Source: Fabrea salina (Eukaryota > Ciliophora > Heterotrichea > Heterotrichida > Fabreidae). From it: a stretch of 64,000 bases of DNA. This document shows positions 1 through 10,067 of this stretch, piece by piece. The translations under genes and the position numbers were made by a program. The notes beneath the pieces were generated by a model. The model made no database searches, was not told where the DNA came from, and was given only the letters and a program-made list of their open reading frames with translations. The stretch is taken from the NCBI GenBank assembly GCA_022984795.1, contig JALIHJ010000038.1, positions 1-64,000 on the forward strand, read 5' to 3'. Positions within the stretch are counted from its first letter, which is position 1. Each line of letters begins with the position of its first letter.

Positions 1-197
1 ACACCCTAACACCACCCTAACACCCTAACACCCTAACACCCTAACACCCTAACACCCTAACACCCTAACACCCTAACACCCTAACACCCTAACACCCCAA
101 CACCCTAACACCCTAACACCCTAACACCCTAACACCCTAACACCCTAACACCCTAACACCCTAACACCCTAACACCCTAACACCCTAACACCCTAAC
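1..197. repeat. Telomere, CACCCTAA repeats
   Basis: About 24 tandem copies of an 8-base unit, CACCCTAA (G-strand TTAGGGTG), fill the left edge. There is an irregular junction near base 12 and one CACCCCAA variant near base 95. The 8-base unit CCCTAACA is the telomere repeat reported for the heterotrichs Stentor and Blepharisma, so this is a true chromosome end and not an interstitial tract. The unique sequence begins at CTACTAAAAAC around base 198. Confidence 0.97.
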
Positions 198-433
198 TAC
201 TAAAAACATTGCTTTTAGGGGCTCAGATTCACTTGAGAAGGTTTTTAGGTTGCGTATGCGTGCTGGAAGGTAGTTGCAATTAGACTTGATTCTGGAGAAC
301 CTGCACAAGTTGGCGACTCCACAAGGCAGTTTAAAGTCAGTTTTATATCCTCAAAACTTTTGGGGAGACTAAGTGCTTCACTGTACTCAGGGTCCCTGTA
401 AACTAGGTTATTGTTTATAATGATTCTCCCCAT
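198..433 (-). pseudogene. Unknown gene cut off by the telomere
   Basis: A minus-strand frame starts at ATG 433, in the AATAAATG context seen at many starts here and three bases after the GST stop. It runs 62 codons to a stop at 245. A one-base shift near 250 would continue it in an open frame, without a stop, right up to the telomere junction at ~198. The product has no feature I recognise. It looks like the 5' part of a gene lost to telomere addition, with one length change. It could also be a short hypothetical protein ending at 245. Confidence 0.35.
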
Positions 434-436
434 TTA

Positions 437-1036
437 TTAAGGCCTCCTTTGGACGTATGCTTTTACTTCAGGCAAGGTTTCTACGAACCTTTCAGAGTAC
501 TCAAGCAACTTAGGAGCGTTTTCTCTTAAAATGGCATTTCAGCTCTTGAGTCTTCACTGTGGAGCCACCTGTCGTAAAAAGTACTCTGCTATTTCGAAGT
601 CAGCTATTGTAGGGAATCCCCCAAAAAGTACTTCTGGTCGTTAAGCCTAGCTTCAAACATCCTCAGTATCCCAGGCATTGACTCCTTGATGTAGTTTTCC
701 CAAGCCGCTCTGTTCTTGTCCAGAATGACGTGCTTGAAAAAGGTCTTCATAATGTCTTCTTTAAGTCAATTAGTGACTCTACCAAGTATCTGGTAGGCGT
801 CATGGGGGTGCATGTTGTGCTTTTGAGCAACGTACCGCATTATAGCTCTGCTTTGGACTAACTTCATCCCGTCAATCTCTAAGCAAGGAACCTGATGGAA
901 CTCGTACTCGCCTTAAGTTGGGCCAGTCTTCCCGAGAGATCCTGCTGTCTACAAAGTCCAATTCCTAAGTAGCTCAGCAGCCACCTTATAGGTTCCCTCT
1001 TCCTTGGAAGTCAAAGTAATGAATCACCACACTCAT
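437..1036 (-). pseudogene. Glutathione S-transferase, interrupted
   Basis: Read across frames on the minus strand this is a whole cytosolic GST (sigma/alpha type). The start ATG at 1036 follows AATAA. The N-terminal thioredoxin fold has YFDFQGRG then EPIRWLLSYLGI. The glutathione-binding part has QVPCLEIDG and [10 protein letters not shown], and the C-terminal helical part has LTIADFEIAEYF. The frame ends in TAA at 437. At least five one- or two-base length changes break it, several in runs (GGG, AAA, TTTTT), plus one in-frame TGA near 766. No large piece is missing. It is either a young pseudogene or a real gene with homopolymer errors in a thinly covered contig end. Family assignment is firm; the functional status is not. 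Confidence 0.8.
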
Positions 1037-1175
1037 TTATTAGCCAAGCATTGTTAGTTACTATTAGTATAATGCACCTATGCTTGCAATGACAACGAAG
1101 TTGTTAGAAGTGACTTCGTACAAGCTGTAGTGATGCAAAGTTTAGAAAACTTCCAACTGCTAGCTTAGCTTATAG

Positions 1176-1193
1176 CGCTGATTAAGATAAATT
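1176..1193. repeat. 18-bp direct repeat, left copy
   Basis: The word CGCTGATTAAGATAAATT recurs with one mismatch at 3348-3365. The left copy abuts the tail of repeat copy A. The right copy abuts the truncated 5' end of copy B and overlaps the 3' end of the large interrupted gene. The arrangement looks like a target-site duplication around the 2.15-kb block 1194-3347. Confidence 0.6.
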
Positions 1194-2013
1194 TATTTAT
1201 TTATTATTACGTTACCAAGCCCTTAGGCCTTTTTAGAGTTACAGTGAGAGGGGTTTGTTTCGCTTGTATTTCTCTTCCGGGTACAATCGTTTGTATTTTT
1301 TGTGTTTGTTGTTTGTCTGGTGTCTATTTTTGTGCTTCTGGGTAGTGGTTCTTTCTGTTTTTGTGAGAGCTCTTCTTGGTTTTCTGTGTCCAGTCTTGTT
1401 TCTTCAAAGGTTGTTTGGGCTTTGTTTTTGCTGTCTTGGAGCTTTCTCTTTTTTTTCGCTTCTTTCCCTCGTTGCTCTTTTTACGCTGGGTGTGCTGCGT
1501 TTGTTGTTTTCTCCTGATTCTTTTTCCTTTCTGTTGATCTTTTTTTTAGGCTAACTTCTTTTCTTCCCGTTTTGTCTTTCTTCAACCAGAATTGGTTCTT
1601 CATCGTCCAGGTTTCCTCGTGATTGCATCGAGCAATTTGTCTTATTTGCTTTTTCAGTGAGAGTTTCCTTTGTCTTTCTTTGTGGATTTTTTGTTGCGAG
1701 CTCCATGTCTTCGTCCAGGTTCTCTTCCGTATTTAGCCTCTCTAGGAGTACTTCCAGGTCCGGAGTCTTCTTCTGAGTCTAGGTCTGTGTCTTCTTCCCA
1801 ACTTAAGTAAGAATCTATATCTGAGTCTGAGTTCTCCTCGAAGTCTGAGTCTTCGCTCCATTGGTCGTCTGAGTATTTCTCCTCTTCAGTTAAGGTCACA
1901 GAGCGCCGGAGGCTCCTGTATTTTCTTAGGGTGTCTAGGAAGTTAGCGAAGTAATCGCAGCCTTTTGGCCTTTCTGTGCTTTCGTCATCTGATGATTTGT
2001 TGTAAGCTTTATT
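1189..2013 (-). mobile_element. (TAAA)n-tailed repeat, copy A
   Basis: On the minus strand this copy ends in GGCTTGGTAACG followed by AATAATAAATAAATAAA. Its last ~230 bases (1189-1415) match copy B at roughly 90% or better. The minus-strand translation is acidic near 1900-1720 (SEDSDFEENSDSD) and then Lys/Arg/Thr/Asn-rich, with several stops and shifts. The same acidic-to-basic layout appears in copy C at 57 kb. Common 3' ends with simple-repeat tails and different 5' extents suggest a retroposon (LINE or SINE type). No reverse transcriptase is visible. The upstream boundary is uncertain and placed at the TGTTGTAAGCTTTATT word. Confidence 0.5.
1998..2013. repeat. 16-bp direct repeat, left copy
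   Basis: TGTTGTAAGCTTTATT is identical at 3112-3127, where it spans the last YKT6 codons and the tail of repeat copy B. The two copies bracket a 1.1-kb segment holding repeat D, a small gene and YKT6. It may mark a recombination breakpoint. Confidence 0.5.
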
Positions 2014-2047
2014 AATTAGTTAAAGGCATGTCCAGCTTCAAAGTGGA

Positions 2048-2090
2048 TCTGGCCCAGGCGGCTTGTACCAGCTTGAATAAATAAATAAAC
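2048..2090 (+). mobile_element. (TAAA)n-tailed repeat, copy D (3' end only)
   Basis: About 40 bases ending in CAGGCGGCTTGTACCAGCTT and AATAAATAAATAAA. It matches the 3' end of copy C (57861-57902) almost base for base but lies in the opposite orientation to copies A and B. Nothing upstream matches, so it is a strongly 5'-truncated copy. Confidence 0.55.
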
Positions 2091-2263
2091 ACTTAGACGA
2101 CTGAGAGAATTTTAAGTGCAACAAAAGACCCACTTGAAAGCATCTTCTAGGCATAATCCAAAAAGTTAAGACTCAAGCAAATTAAATTAAGTTTATTTAC
2201 GTTTAGAGTAGAAGTCCCTTGCTTGTTCCTTCTGCTCTACTCTTAGTTCGTACATCATATGCT

Positions 2264-2543
2264 CTATACGGCCAAATCCTCTCCCAACTTCGTATTGAGT
2301 TCCTCTTCAGGCTCTGCTGGTCCGCTCTGGCCTCCTTGTCGGTAAGTTTCAATTTGCTGTTTCAGTTCAGTCTTCAGTTCTTGGTAGTCAGACCTCAACT
2401 CCTGCCTAAGATTGCTTTGAGCTGGTACAGTAGACCTGCTACTGCAGCAACTGAGGCTACCTTCCCCAGAGTTTGATAACTCAAGCTTCCTCCTCTCAGA
2501 AACTCCTGAGCAGTTTTGAAGCTCCTGCAATACTTCTGAACAT
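2264..2543 (-). CDS. Small unknown charged protein
   Basis: A minus-strand frame of about 88 codons ends in TAG at 2264. It is Glu/Gln/Ser-rich with a short helical stretch near SDYQELKTELKQQIETY. The frame has no ATG of its own. An ATG just upstream, near 2543, is one base out of register, so either a one-base length change lies near 2532 or this is not a gene. It would be divergent from the YKT6 gene. I do not recognise a family. Confidence 0.3.
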
Positions 2544-2569
2544 TAAAGATTTATCTCACAGGATTTGGA

Positions 2570-3126
2570 TTGCTAAATGGAGGTGATATCAGTGCCTTAG
2601 AGAGTGGTTTTTGGTGGTTTTCACAAGAACTCCAAACGAGATTCAAATTGCAAGTGCAACAAGGGACCTGTGAAGCAGTCAGTCTTCTCTGTATATCTAG
2701 AGAAGGTTTATTAGAGTAAACACGCAGGAATATGCTATATAGCAGCACCCTCTGCACTTGCAGTGACTGTAGTAACCGACACTGAGTACCCTCAGCGTAG
2801 TGTTTTCACTGATAGCAGAACTAATGCAGAACTTTTTGCAGTCAGGAATTGGAGGGCAGGGTTTGCAACGCGACTCTGAAATTAAGTTTCCTCTCCTTGC
2901 AGGAAAGCATCCGACTTACCAAACCCTGCTGAAGCCGACAAACTCATGAAAATTGAAAGTGAGTTGGACCAAGTCAGGGAGATCATGCATAAGAATATTG
3001 ACGAGTTGCTTAAGAGAGGAGAGACTTTGGAGTCTTTGATGGCTAAAAAAGTGAAGATTCTTGTCAACCGTTTCTTATGACTTCTTCAAAAGAGCCAAAA
3101 GAAATAACCAGTGTTGTAAGCTTTAT
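2570..3126 (+). pseudogene. YKT6: YKT6 R-SNARE, interrupted
   Basis: YKT6 is the prenylated R-SNARE of ER-Golgi, endosomal and autophagosome fusion. The longin domain shows VVTDTEYPQR then LIAELMQNFL (2770-2840). The linker has YQNPAEADKLMKIE, and the SNARE helix follows with REIMHKNIDELLKRGETLE. The end reads DFFKRAKRNNQCC, the double-Cys lipidation site. At least four one-base changes separate these pieces. Three of them (near 2925, 3049 and 3060) are shortenings of A or T runs. The first third is hard to read and the start codon is not certain. The 3' end runs straight into the tail of repeat copy B. Decay and sequencing error are both possible. Confidence 0.75.
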
Positions 3127-3347
3127 TTATTTATTTGTTATGTTACCAAGCCCCTTTTGGGCCTTTTTAGAGTTAAAGTGAGAGGGGTTTGTTTCGCTTG
3201 CATTTCCTCTTCTTCCGGGCACAGTCGTTTGTGTTTTTTGTGTTTGTTGTTTGCCTGGTGTCTATTTTTGTGCTTCTGGGTAGTTGTGGTTCTTTCTGTT
3301 TTTGTGAGAGCTTCTTCTTGGTTTTCTTGTGTCCAGTCTTGTTTCTT
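3119..3347 (-). mobile_element. (TAAA)n-tailed repeat, copy B (5'-truncated)
   Basis: This 229-bp segment repeats 1194-1415 at about 90% or better, same orientation, with tail AATAAATAAATAAA on the minus strand. Homology stops sharply at GTTTCTTC (3347/1415). It sits between the YKT6 end and the stop codon of the large interrupted gene, with one half of an 18-bp direct repeat at its truncated end. A plus-strand hydrophobic frame here is just the complement of a Lys/Thr-rich strand. Confidence 0.6.
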
Positions 3348-3365
3348 CGATGATTAAGATAAATT
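3348..3365. repeat. 18-bp direct repeat, right copy
   Basis: CGATGATTAAGATAAATT matches 1176-1193 at 17 of 18 positions. It overlaps the likely stop codon of the large interrupted gene to the right, so this copy probably holds the original target sequence. Confidence 0.6.
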
Positions 3366-6300
3366 AATTATTAACCTTACTGTTTTCGAATTTCGAAAGT
3401 GTGGTCTTCTGTTTCAAAGTTTTCTGACTTAGCACTTCTGGGACCACTTTTGCTTGGTTTCTTTCTTTCCAAAGAATATGCGGTTTTGAGTTCTGCTTTA
3501 TCTCCGCGATCTCGCTTGTTTCTAACTTTTCTTCTACAGCACTTTTGGTATACGAAGTAGCAGATTGTAACTAGTGACTGTACACTTGTACCTACTACTA
3601 AGCATATAATGCAGATTTTAAATGATTGAAGCTCACACCAAGTTAGTCCGGAGGAAATAGATACAGAAACACCAACTGAGCAACGCCGAAGAAAGATTAG
3701 CTAACAGTCTTTTCTTTTCAAAGGGAATACTGATTAGAAAACAATGAAAAACATCACCCAAAGGCATTGATACTAGCTTTGATCGTGGTGAAGTTTAAGC
3801 AGCAACCAGGTTAATCGAAAACAGCATTCTTCTTAGAATGAATACTGTAGGTTAAGCTAGGCTGAATTTAGAGTTACAGTCAAACTCATAGAAGAGTGTT
3901 CCCAGCTTAAGTAGAAGTTAGATTCATCAATCGGATTAATAATCCAGCCCCTGTATTTCTTGCAGAATCCAAACAACACAAAAGGAGTTGCTACTATAGA
4001 AAGTAACTAAGAACCCTGCTATAAAGTTAACAACTCAATTGTTTCCGAGTCAGGAACTGAAGACACCTGTATAAAGCAAGCCATCGACAGTTCCAGGTAA
4101 CATTGAATCTAGCATCTAAGAATGCATTGTACCTATACTGCCTAAGCACTGGTTTGAGTTTTTTTTTCTTGGAAGACGTGGAATCTTGGAAAGTACACGA
4201 TAGGCCAACTCAGCAGCATAAGGAACATTATCAATGCTTATTCCAGCATTGAACAGGAACATTTCTGAAGTTATTCCGTACTTGTCTCCGTAGTACGAGT
4301 CTTTTGTGACTAACTTAAGTAAGTAGCTGAATAAGTCAGAGGCGTATTGGAACACATCAAGTCCTTCAAAAAAACCCTTCAATGTAGGGGTTAGTGGGTT
4401 GTTAGTCATAACGAGATAAGAAAGTAGTTGCATGGTGTTCATCATTGACCAGATGTCTGCAGGGTTACCGTTTATAAGTATTGAGATCCCGCCTGTAATT
4501 CCTGCAACTGCTGCTGCTGTTTGGGATGTTGTTTTCTTACCTTTATCAAATAAAGGTTTGTAAGTATCGTGCTTTGATAGTTTTGTTTCTAGGTGGTTTA
4601 CTCCCAAATCCAAGCCCTGAAGTGCTGTTTACTTCAGACAACAACTCCAGTGTAACTATCTCTCCTTCTGCTACATAGCTCTTAAACTCCAGGTCGATCT
4701 CATATTTGGTGTTGTTTACTTTTCGAATGAGTAGGTGTATTCTATGCTTTTGTTTTGGAGTTGAATGGCAATGCTTTCATTGGTGAGTGAAAATACTAGT
4801 TGCTCTGAAAAGTTCAGTGTAAGTAGGTTGTTATTATCACAAGTCAAGTTTGAGTAGAAGTTAGTACAGACTTGGTCTCTTATAACTTCTTCAAGCATTC
4901 ACAGGAGTTGTTGAAGCTAGTGAATCCTTCTTTGTTGCAGGAACAAGTGTTATTGGGGTTAAGAAACGCATTTCCTGTGCACTCTGTGCATTCGTCTTCA
5001 CTTATGCAAGTTGCACATAACTCCATGCATTCTAAGCATTCAGTCTCTAAGTATGTTCCATTAGGGCAAGGCCCGCAGGTTCCGTCTTTATGTAGGTAAA
5101 ACCATGACATGAAAAACAGTCATTGGGCTCCGGACCTGAACAAGTTTTGCACGAGGAGTGGCATTCAGTATACACTCAATTCCGGTAGAATTGCTATTGA
5201 AGTACCCCTCTGCACAGTAACACTTATTGTTAATCACTTCTCTTCCCATAGAAGACTCACACTCAATACATTCTAGGTCAAGTCTGTCTAGTCCGTAGCC
5301 TGGATCGCATACACAAGGGTTTCCAGAGGCATTAGCCTTGCACTCACTACAGTCTCCTTCTTCAAAGCTGCTGCAGTTTATGCACAAAGAGTTTATACAC
5401 AAGTTGCAAGTGTTGTCTAGAGCATCCACTTGTACACTCAGAGTCACATCTCCACACACTCACTTCCATTCCAGAAGTCAGTTATCAGGCAGTTGGGTAA
5501 GCATTGATCTTGGTTGTCTATAGGACAGAAACTGCAGAAGTCACAACTAGAAGACTCCAATAGAGTAGGATCTTTGTTTGAGTTGTAAATTCCTTACTTC
5601 CCAGATAAACCCAGTATAGAAGTTGGTTAGAGTGCTTTGGTCTGAGTGCTTGGCCTCATTGTAAACAAGAACCCTGACTCTAGGTCCTCCAACCAGTTTC
5701 CTCCTAAGCTGTGTTGAGTGTTTTGGTGTTGTTTAAGAACAAAGAGAGTTTGAACTCAGGAACTGCAGAGTCTAGATAAGTCTCTCACAGCTAAGAAGTT
5801 CCATCCTTCAGTAAGTGCTTGAGTATCTGTCTGAGCAGTGTACCCAGTTATGTCTAGGTCTACAGTCTTCATGGAAGATAGCCCAACTTCAAGTTTAGTG
5901 GGCACAGTAGAAGAGTCTTCTTGCTTGGAGATGAGAGTGCCTTGGCTAACAGGTCTAGTCCACATTGTCAGAGTGAACTCAGGTCCCAGAGTTAAGAAAG
6001 GAGAAGCAGTTCCAGTGTAAGGCGGTAGTTGCATGTAGGAAGTACTCTGTGAAGTAACCCTCTGTCCTTGGCAGGAATAGGATCTGTGGAGTCTGCAGTG
6101 GGGTAGAAGGGAAGTGTCTTTGCCTGTCTGCACTGGAATGGATGATTGGGTGTCTGTGACAGTGTCTTGAATGGCGTGAGGTTGTAGGTGGAACACAAAG
6201 CTGTCTGAGGTCGTGCAAGTTCCAGACACACATCAGAGTAGCCTGTAGGGCAGAATGAGTGACATACTCCTTCAATCAGTCGTGCAAGTTCCAGACACAT

Positions 6301-9300
6301 CAGAGTAGCCTGTAGGGCAGAATGAGTGACGTACTCCTTCAATCAACAAGTAACCAGAACTGCAATCCGTCAATGATTCCGAAGAAGTGCAAGCCTGTAT
6401 CAGTTCATTCACAGGTTCCAGAGGAGTCACCAGCGTTAGTTTTGCATTCTTTGCATCCTACTCCAAAGGTATCACACTTATGGCACAGTTCATCCTTGCA
6501 CAAGTTACAGTGCTCTGCCCTCACACACCCTTCAGAGCATCCCACACAACTAGAACACCCTTCTGAGTCTGGAAACCATAGGGCAGTCACTCCTTGAGCC
6601 TGAGAAGGGGTAGTCAGTGCCTGTTTTGTCAGGTGCCTGGAACACCTTTAAACTCCACAAAAATGAGCTTCCTATTGTGAGTCTATGAGTAGAGTCATCA
6701 CTGAAGAAAGTAGCTACAGAGGACTGGGCAGTAAACTCAGTAGAGGAGTCTATGGTGACTGTAAGCTTGGTTTCTCCAGTTCCCAGTATGTCTGAACTCA
6801 CTGCAAAGTACTTCCATGAGTCCTTTAAGTCGGTTGATCCAGACCCAGAGACCACTTCGTCTACAGTAGTCAGGTCCACTGAAATGCTTCCTCCACTGAA
6901 AGTAATGTGGAGTTTGTGGTCAGCTGAGTTGTCTCCCTTGTAAATGAATGTGCCTGAGTCAGAAATGAGCTTGAGCCATCCCAGTACAGTGAACTTAGGA
7001 GCAATTAGGAGTGATTTCTGGGTAAAGGCACTAGTGTGGAAGTAGTAGCCTCTGTCTTTGGCTGGCCAGGGGTCGTTGGTGTCTAGGTCAGGATAGAAAT
7101 TATCTATGTTAGAACCAAAGGTGAACCCGTCTAAGTCTCCTTTGATTTGGTCGTAGAACTGCAAGTCCACCACTAGTTCAGTAGAAAGGTCACAAGTAGT
7201 TGATGGGTTGTCATACCCAGTAGGACAAGGTGAAACACACATCATGGAGTAGAGTAGGTAACTGCCTGAGACACAAGCTGAGCATTGGTAATACTCAGAA
7301 GAAGAACACTGACTACAACCTGAGTAACAGGATTTGCATTCGTTTTCTAGTGCATAAAACTCAGAATCGCAAACGCAGTTGGGCTCACTAGAAGCATTAG
7401 AGACACAAGAAGTGCAAGCACCATCATCAAAACTAGTGCACTCGCCACACAAGTCATCAGAACAAGGAATGCAGTCAGTTCCTCTTACACAGCCTTCACT
7501 GCAAGTTCCGTCACAAGCTACACAGTTGCCAGAGTCATCTTCATACTGGTTGTAGTCACAGTCCCAGAAGTCGTTTGAACAGTTAGAGCTTCCACAAAAC
7601 TCATACTCAGCACTGAAGTCACTTTTCGCAGTCTGCCATATTTTGATCCGGTAAATGAACCCAGAAGAGTCGTGTCCTCCTATTTGAATGCTGTTGCCTG
7701 TGGAGTGTCTGAAGATGTAGTCTGCAGTTGAGGCAGTGCTGTCTTGAGTGTTGTCTTTGTAAGTAGTTAACTTGGTTTGGTAGCTGGAAGTGAACTCACA
7801 CACAAAAGCCAAGAACACCCAGTTTGAAGTAGCAGAAACTGAGACTGAAGCTGAAGTAGTAGTTGGTGTGATGTTTTCGAGAGTGAGTGTCATGCCTGAG
7901 TCACTGATTTCAAGGAAGCTTGTCAACTAGAATCTTGCCAGAAGTAGACACTTTGACCAAATGAATATTGAAGTCGTGGTAGAACATCAAAGGGGTTAGT
8001 GGAAATCAGCTTCCTACTAGAGGTGAAAGTAGAACTCTGTTCTTCGCAAGCAGTACATCTGAGGCACCCCCAGGGTGAAATGGGTGAAAGCACATTAAGA
8101 AGTGACTTCCTGCTACAGAAGTTAGTGAAGTCTTTGGGAACCTTGCGAAGTCTTCTTCTGAGACTGCAGTAGTGGGTAATGTTCCAGGACAACTACCATA
8201 CGCCATTGGACAGGCCATTCAAGCACACTCCTCCAGCAAACACCAGACCCAGACACACACGAATCAGACTTACAGAACCTGTTGAACTCATCGCAGTTAG
8301 AACATTTGTAGTCGCACTAAAAACAATCTGGTTCTTGAGTGATAGAATTGCAATCAAGAGGAAGAAGAAACAGCTTGTTGATCACATATAATGCAGTTAT
8401 TGTCTTTGTAACACCAAGGCCAGTCATTACTGCACAGAGAACACTCCTTACGAGAACCGTCATTGTCCACGTAGTAGTTGAATTCACATGTTGATAATCC
8501 TAGAAGAATCGCCAACACTAACATCATGGCTATTAACAAATTCAATTCTGTAAACAAGCCCAGTGAATCCATCCCCAACGTACCACTTCAGGGTGTTTAT
8601 GTCAGGTCTACTCATTATCCAGTGGTCTTCTACTCTTGTCTTGATTTCTAGCTCGTCATTTTTCTTAGAAAGGAATTCAAACCACCTACCACTTCCGAAT
8701 CCCAGGTGCCGAAATGAAACCTATCCCAGGCATTAATATTCTGGGGCAAAGTGACTTCTTTATCTAAGTAAACAGAGTCTGAAGTTCCAAGTGTTTTGGC
8801 TCTGTAACGCTAATGACGTTCCATCAAACTCGAGAATTAGGTGAGTCTGTGAGTCGTCTTTAGCTTGAATTATTACTCCTGAACCTTTGGGCCTTCCCTG
8901 AAAGGCGAATTTGTGATAGATGAAGTAAGTGTAGGGTTGATCAGATACCATAGAAAAAGTGGACTTGAGGTAAGATCCCCTTTCTTGGGTAGGAATAGGG
9001 TTGTTTTGGGAGTCCCTGAATGCACTTCCGTCAGGTGTACTGAAAGTGTCCACAGAATTAGCTGAGTAGTCAGTTATGTCTTTGAAATTTAGGTCAAAAA
9101 CTTGTGCCCATCATCATTGGATCAATCATATCTTAATTCCCCGGCTTTGGATTGGTGCTAAAGCTAGTGGGACAGTGTTCATAGCAATAAGCCCCCCTTT
9201 TGTAATAGTTTGAAGCACAGCTATCGCAAGTATATCCATTAGAATTGGGAGTAGCACAATTAGGAAGTCCAGAAACCATTTCTACAAAAACTAAAAGCAC

Positions 9301-9318
9301 AGCACAAGCACCTTTCAT
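3364..9318 (-). pseudogene. Large LamG/Cys-rich multi-TM protein, interrupted
   Basis: A relative of the intact gene at 10068-14240, broken into about ten frames. It starts at ATG 9318 with a signal peptide (MKGACAVLLVFVEM) and a first Cys-rich patch. Four rounds of LamG-like domain plus furin/TNFR-like Cys-rich stretch follow. The best preserved piece is 6550-7926, with CSEGCVRGTDC, a LamG (KDRGYYF) and CPTGYDNP. The membrane-proximal part (4116-4613) has LTPTLKGFFEGLD, matching LTPTLLGFFEGLN in the intact gene. TM segments and a basic tail (VQSLVTICYFVYQKCCRRK) end near 3364. The extracellular part differs from the relative: LamG modules replace IPT and PA14 domains. Breaks are one-base shifts and a few stops. 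Dead gene or sequencing errors remain open. Confidence 0.7.
6211..6345 (-). repeat. Tandem duplication of a ~67-bp Cys-rich segment
   Basis: Two near-identical copies (6211-6278 and 6280-6345) begin TCGTGCAAGTTCCAG and end CTCCTTCAATCA. They differ by a CA dinucleotide and one substitution. Each encodes a CHSFCPTGYSD module of the interrupted LamG protein. A length not divisible by three in one copy shifts the frame, so the duplication is either neutral or recent. Confidence 0.8.
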
Positions 9319-9404
9319 ATTTATAATTCTTTCACCCAAAAGGTTCAGCAAAGCATGCGAAGAATTCATGAACATAACAGAGTCCACTGGAAAAACAAAC
9401 CCAA

Positions 9405-9731
9405 ATGAAGCCCTACATTAAATAAAACATCACGAAGAGAAGCTCAATAGCAACGATCTACGACTTAGCGTGCATACAAACAAAAGGCACCTTCAAAAAT
9501 GGAACAACTATCAAATGTGCAGCCAGACAGAAACAGTAAGCCACATAACCGAAGAATGCTCAGCATGCCAAGAAAGAAGACCTAAAATTGCAAAACCTGG
9601 ACAACAAAATGATCTCTAGCCACAGTACTGCATAGCAAAGAATTTGGAGAGCAAATAAAAACCGAAAAACTGAACATGAAACACTCAGAGAAATCCGTAG
9701 AAAATCCACTGAAGAAGGAATAACAAAATAA
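9405..9731 (+). mobile_element. LINE-like reverse-transcriptase C-terminal remnant
   Basis: A plus-strand frame from about 9428 to 9619 reads LRLSVHTNKRHLQKW, then MCSQTETVSHITEEC, then CQERRP. This resembles the Cys-His element at the C-terminus of many non-LTR retrotransposon polyproteins (C..tETv.Hil..C), although the first Cys of the usual pair is absent. After a stop and a shift a second piece reads HETLREIRRKSTEEGITK and ends in TAA. The rest of the element is missing. It lies in the 750-bp gap upstream of the interrupted LamG gene. Family assignment rests on this short motif only. Confidence 0.4.
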
Positions 9732-10067
9732 TGATATAATTCATTCACCATTCTGGTGCTAAGAGTTCAATATTCAGGAATTTAAAGCTTAAACTTAGAC
9801 TCATTATATGTGAGAGAAGTTATATAGCATTAACGGTTCTTAGTCCTAATTTTACCGAATAAGTCTTCTGTCCAGACTCTAGAAGCGGTCTGAAGCTTTA
9901 GTAACCCAATCAATAATTACTTTAATTCATTTCTATTGAGTTTTGATAAAGACCTATTTTGGAATTTCTTCAAATTCTAGTCAATGTAAACTGGAAGAAA
10001 TTAACCATGACTGTGAATCTAGTAAGCTCCTGCATCAGAGATATTGAGTAATGATTAATTACTTAAG
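9732..10067. other. AT-rich spacer, nothing recognised
   Basis: Between the LINE-like remnant and the stop of the intact LamG/PA14 gene. I see no reading frame, hairpin or repeat worth naming. Confidence 0.5.

Noticed and set aside
437-1036. Reading in-frame TGA codons in the GST relic as Trp
   Set aside because: Two of the three TGAs (552-580) disappear in the better reading (FYDRWLHSEDSRAEMP), which needs one-base shifts instead. Intact genes elsewhere never use TGA for Trp.
1255-1554. Plus-strand hydrophobic frames in repeats A and B that look like membrane proteins
   Set aside because: They are the complement of a Lys/Arg/Thr-rich minus-strand frame. Polypurine coding strands give Phe/Leu/Cys-rich shadows.
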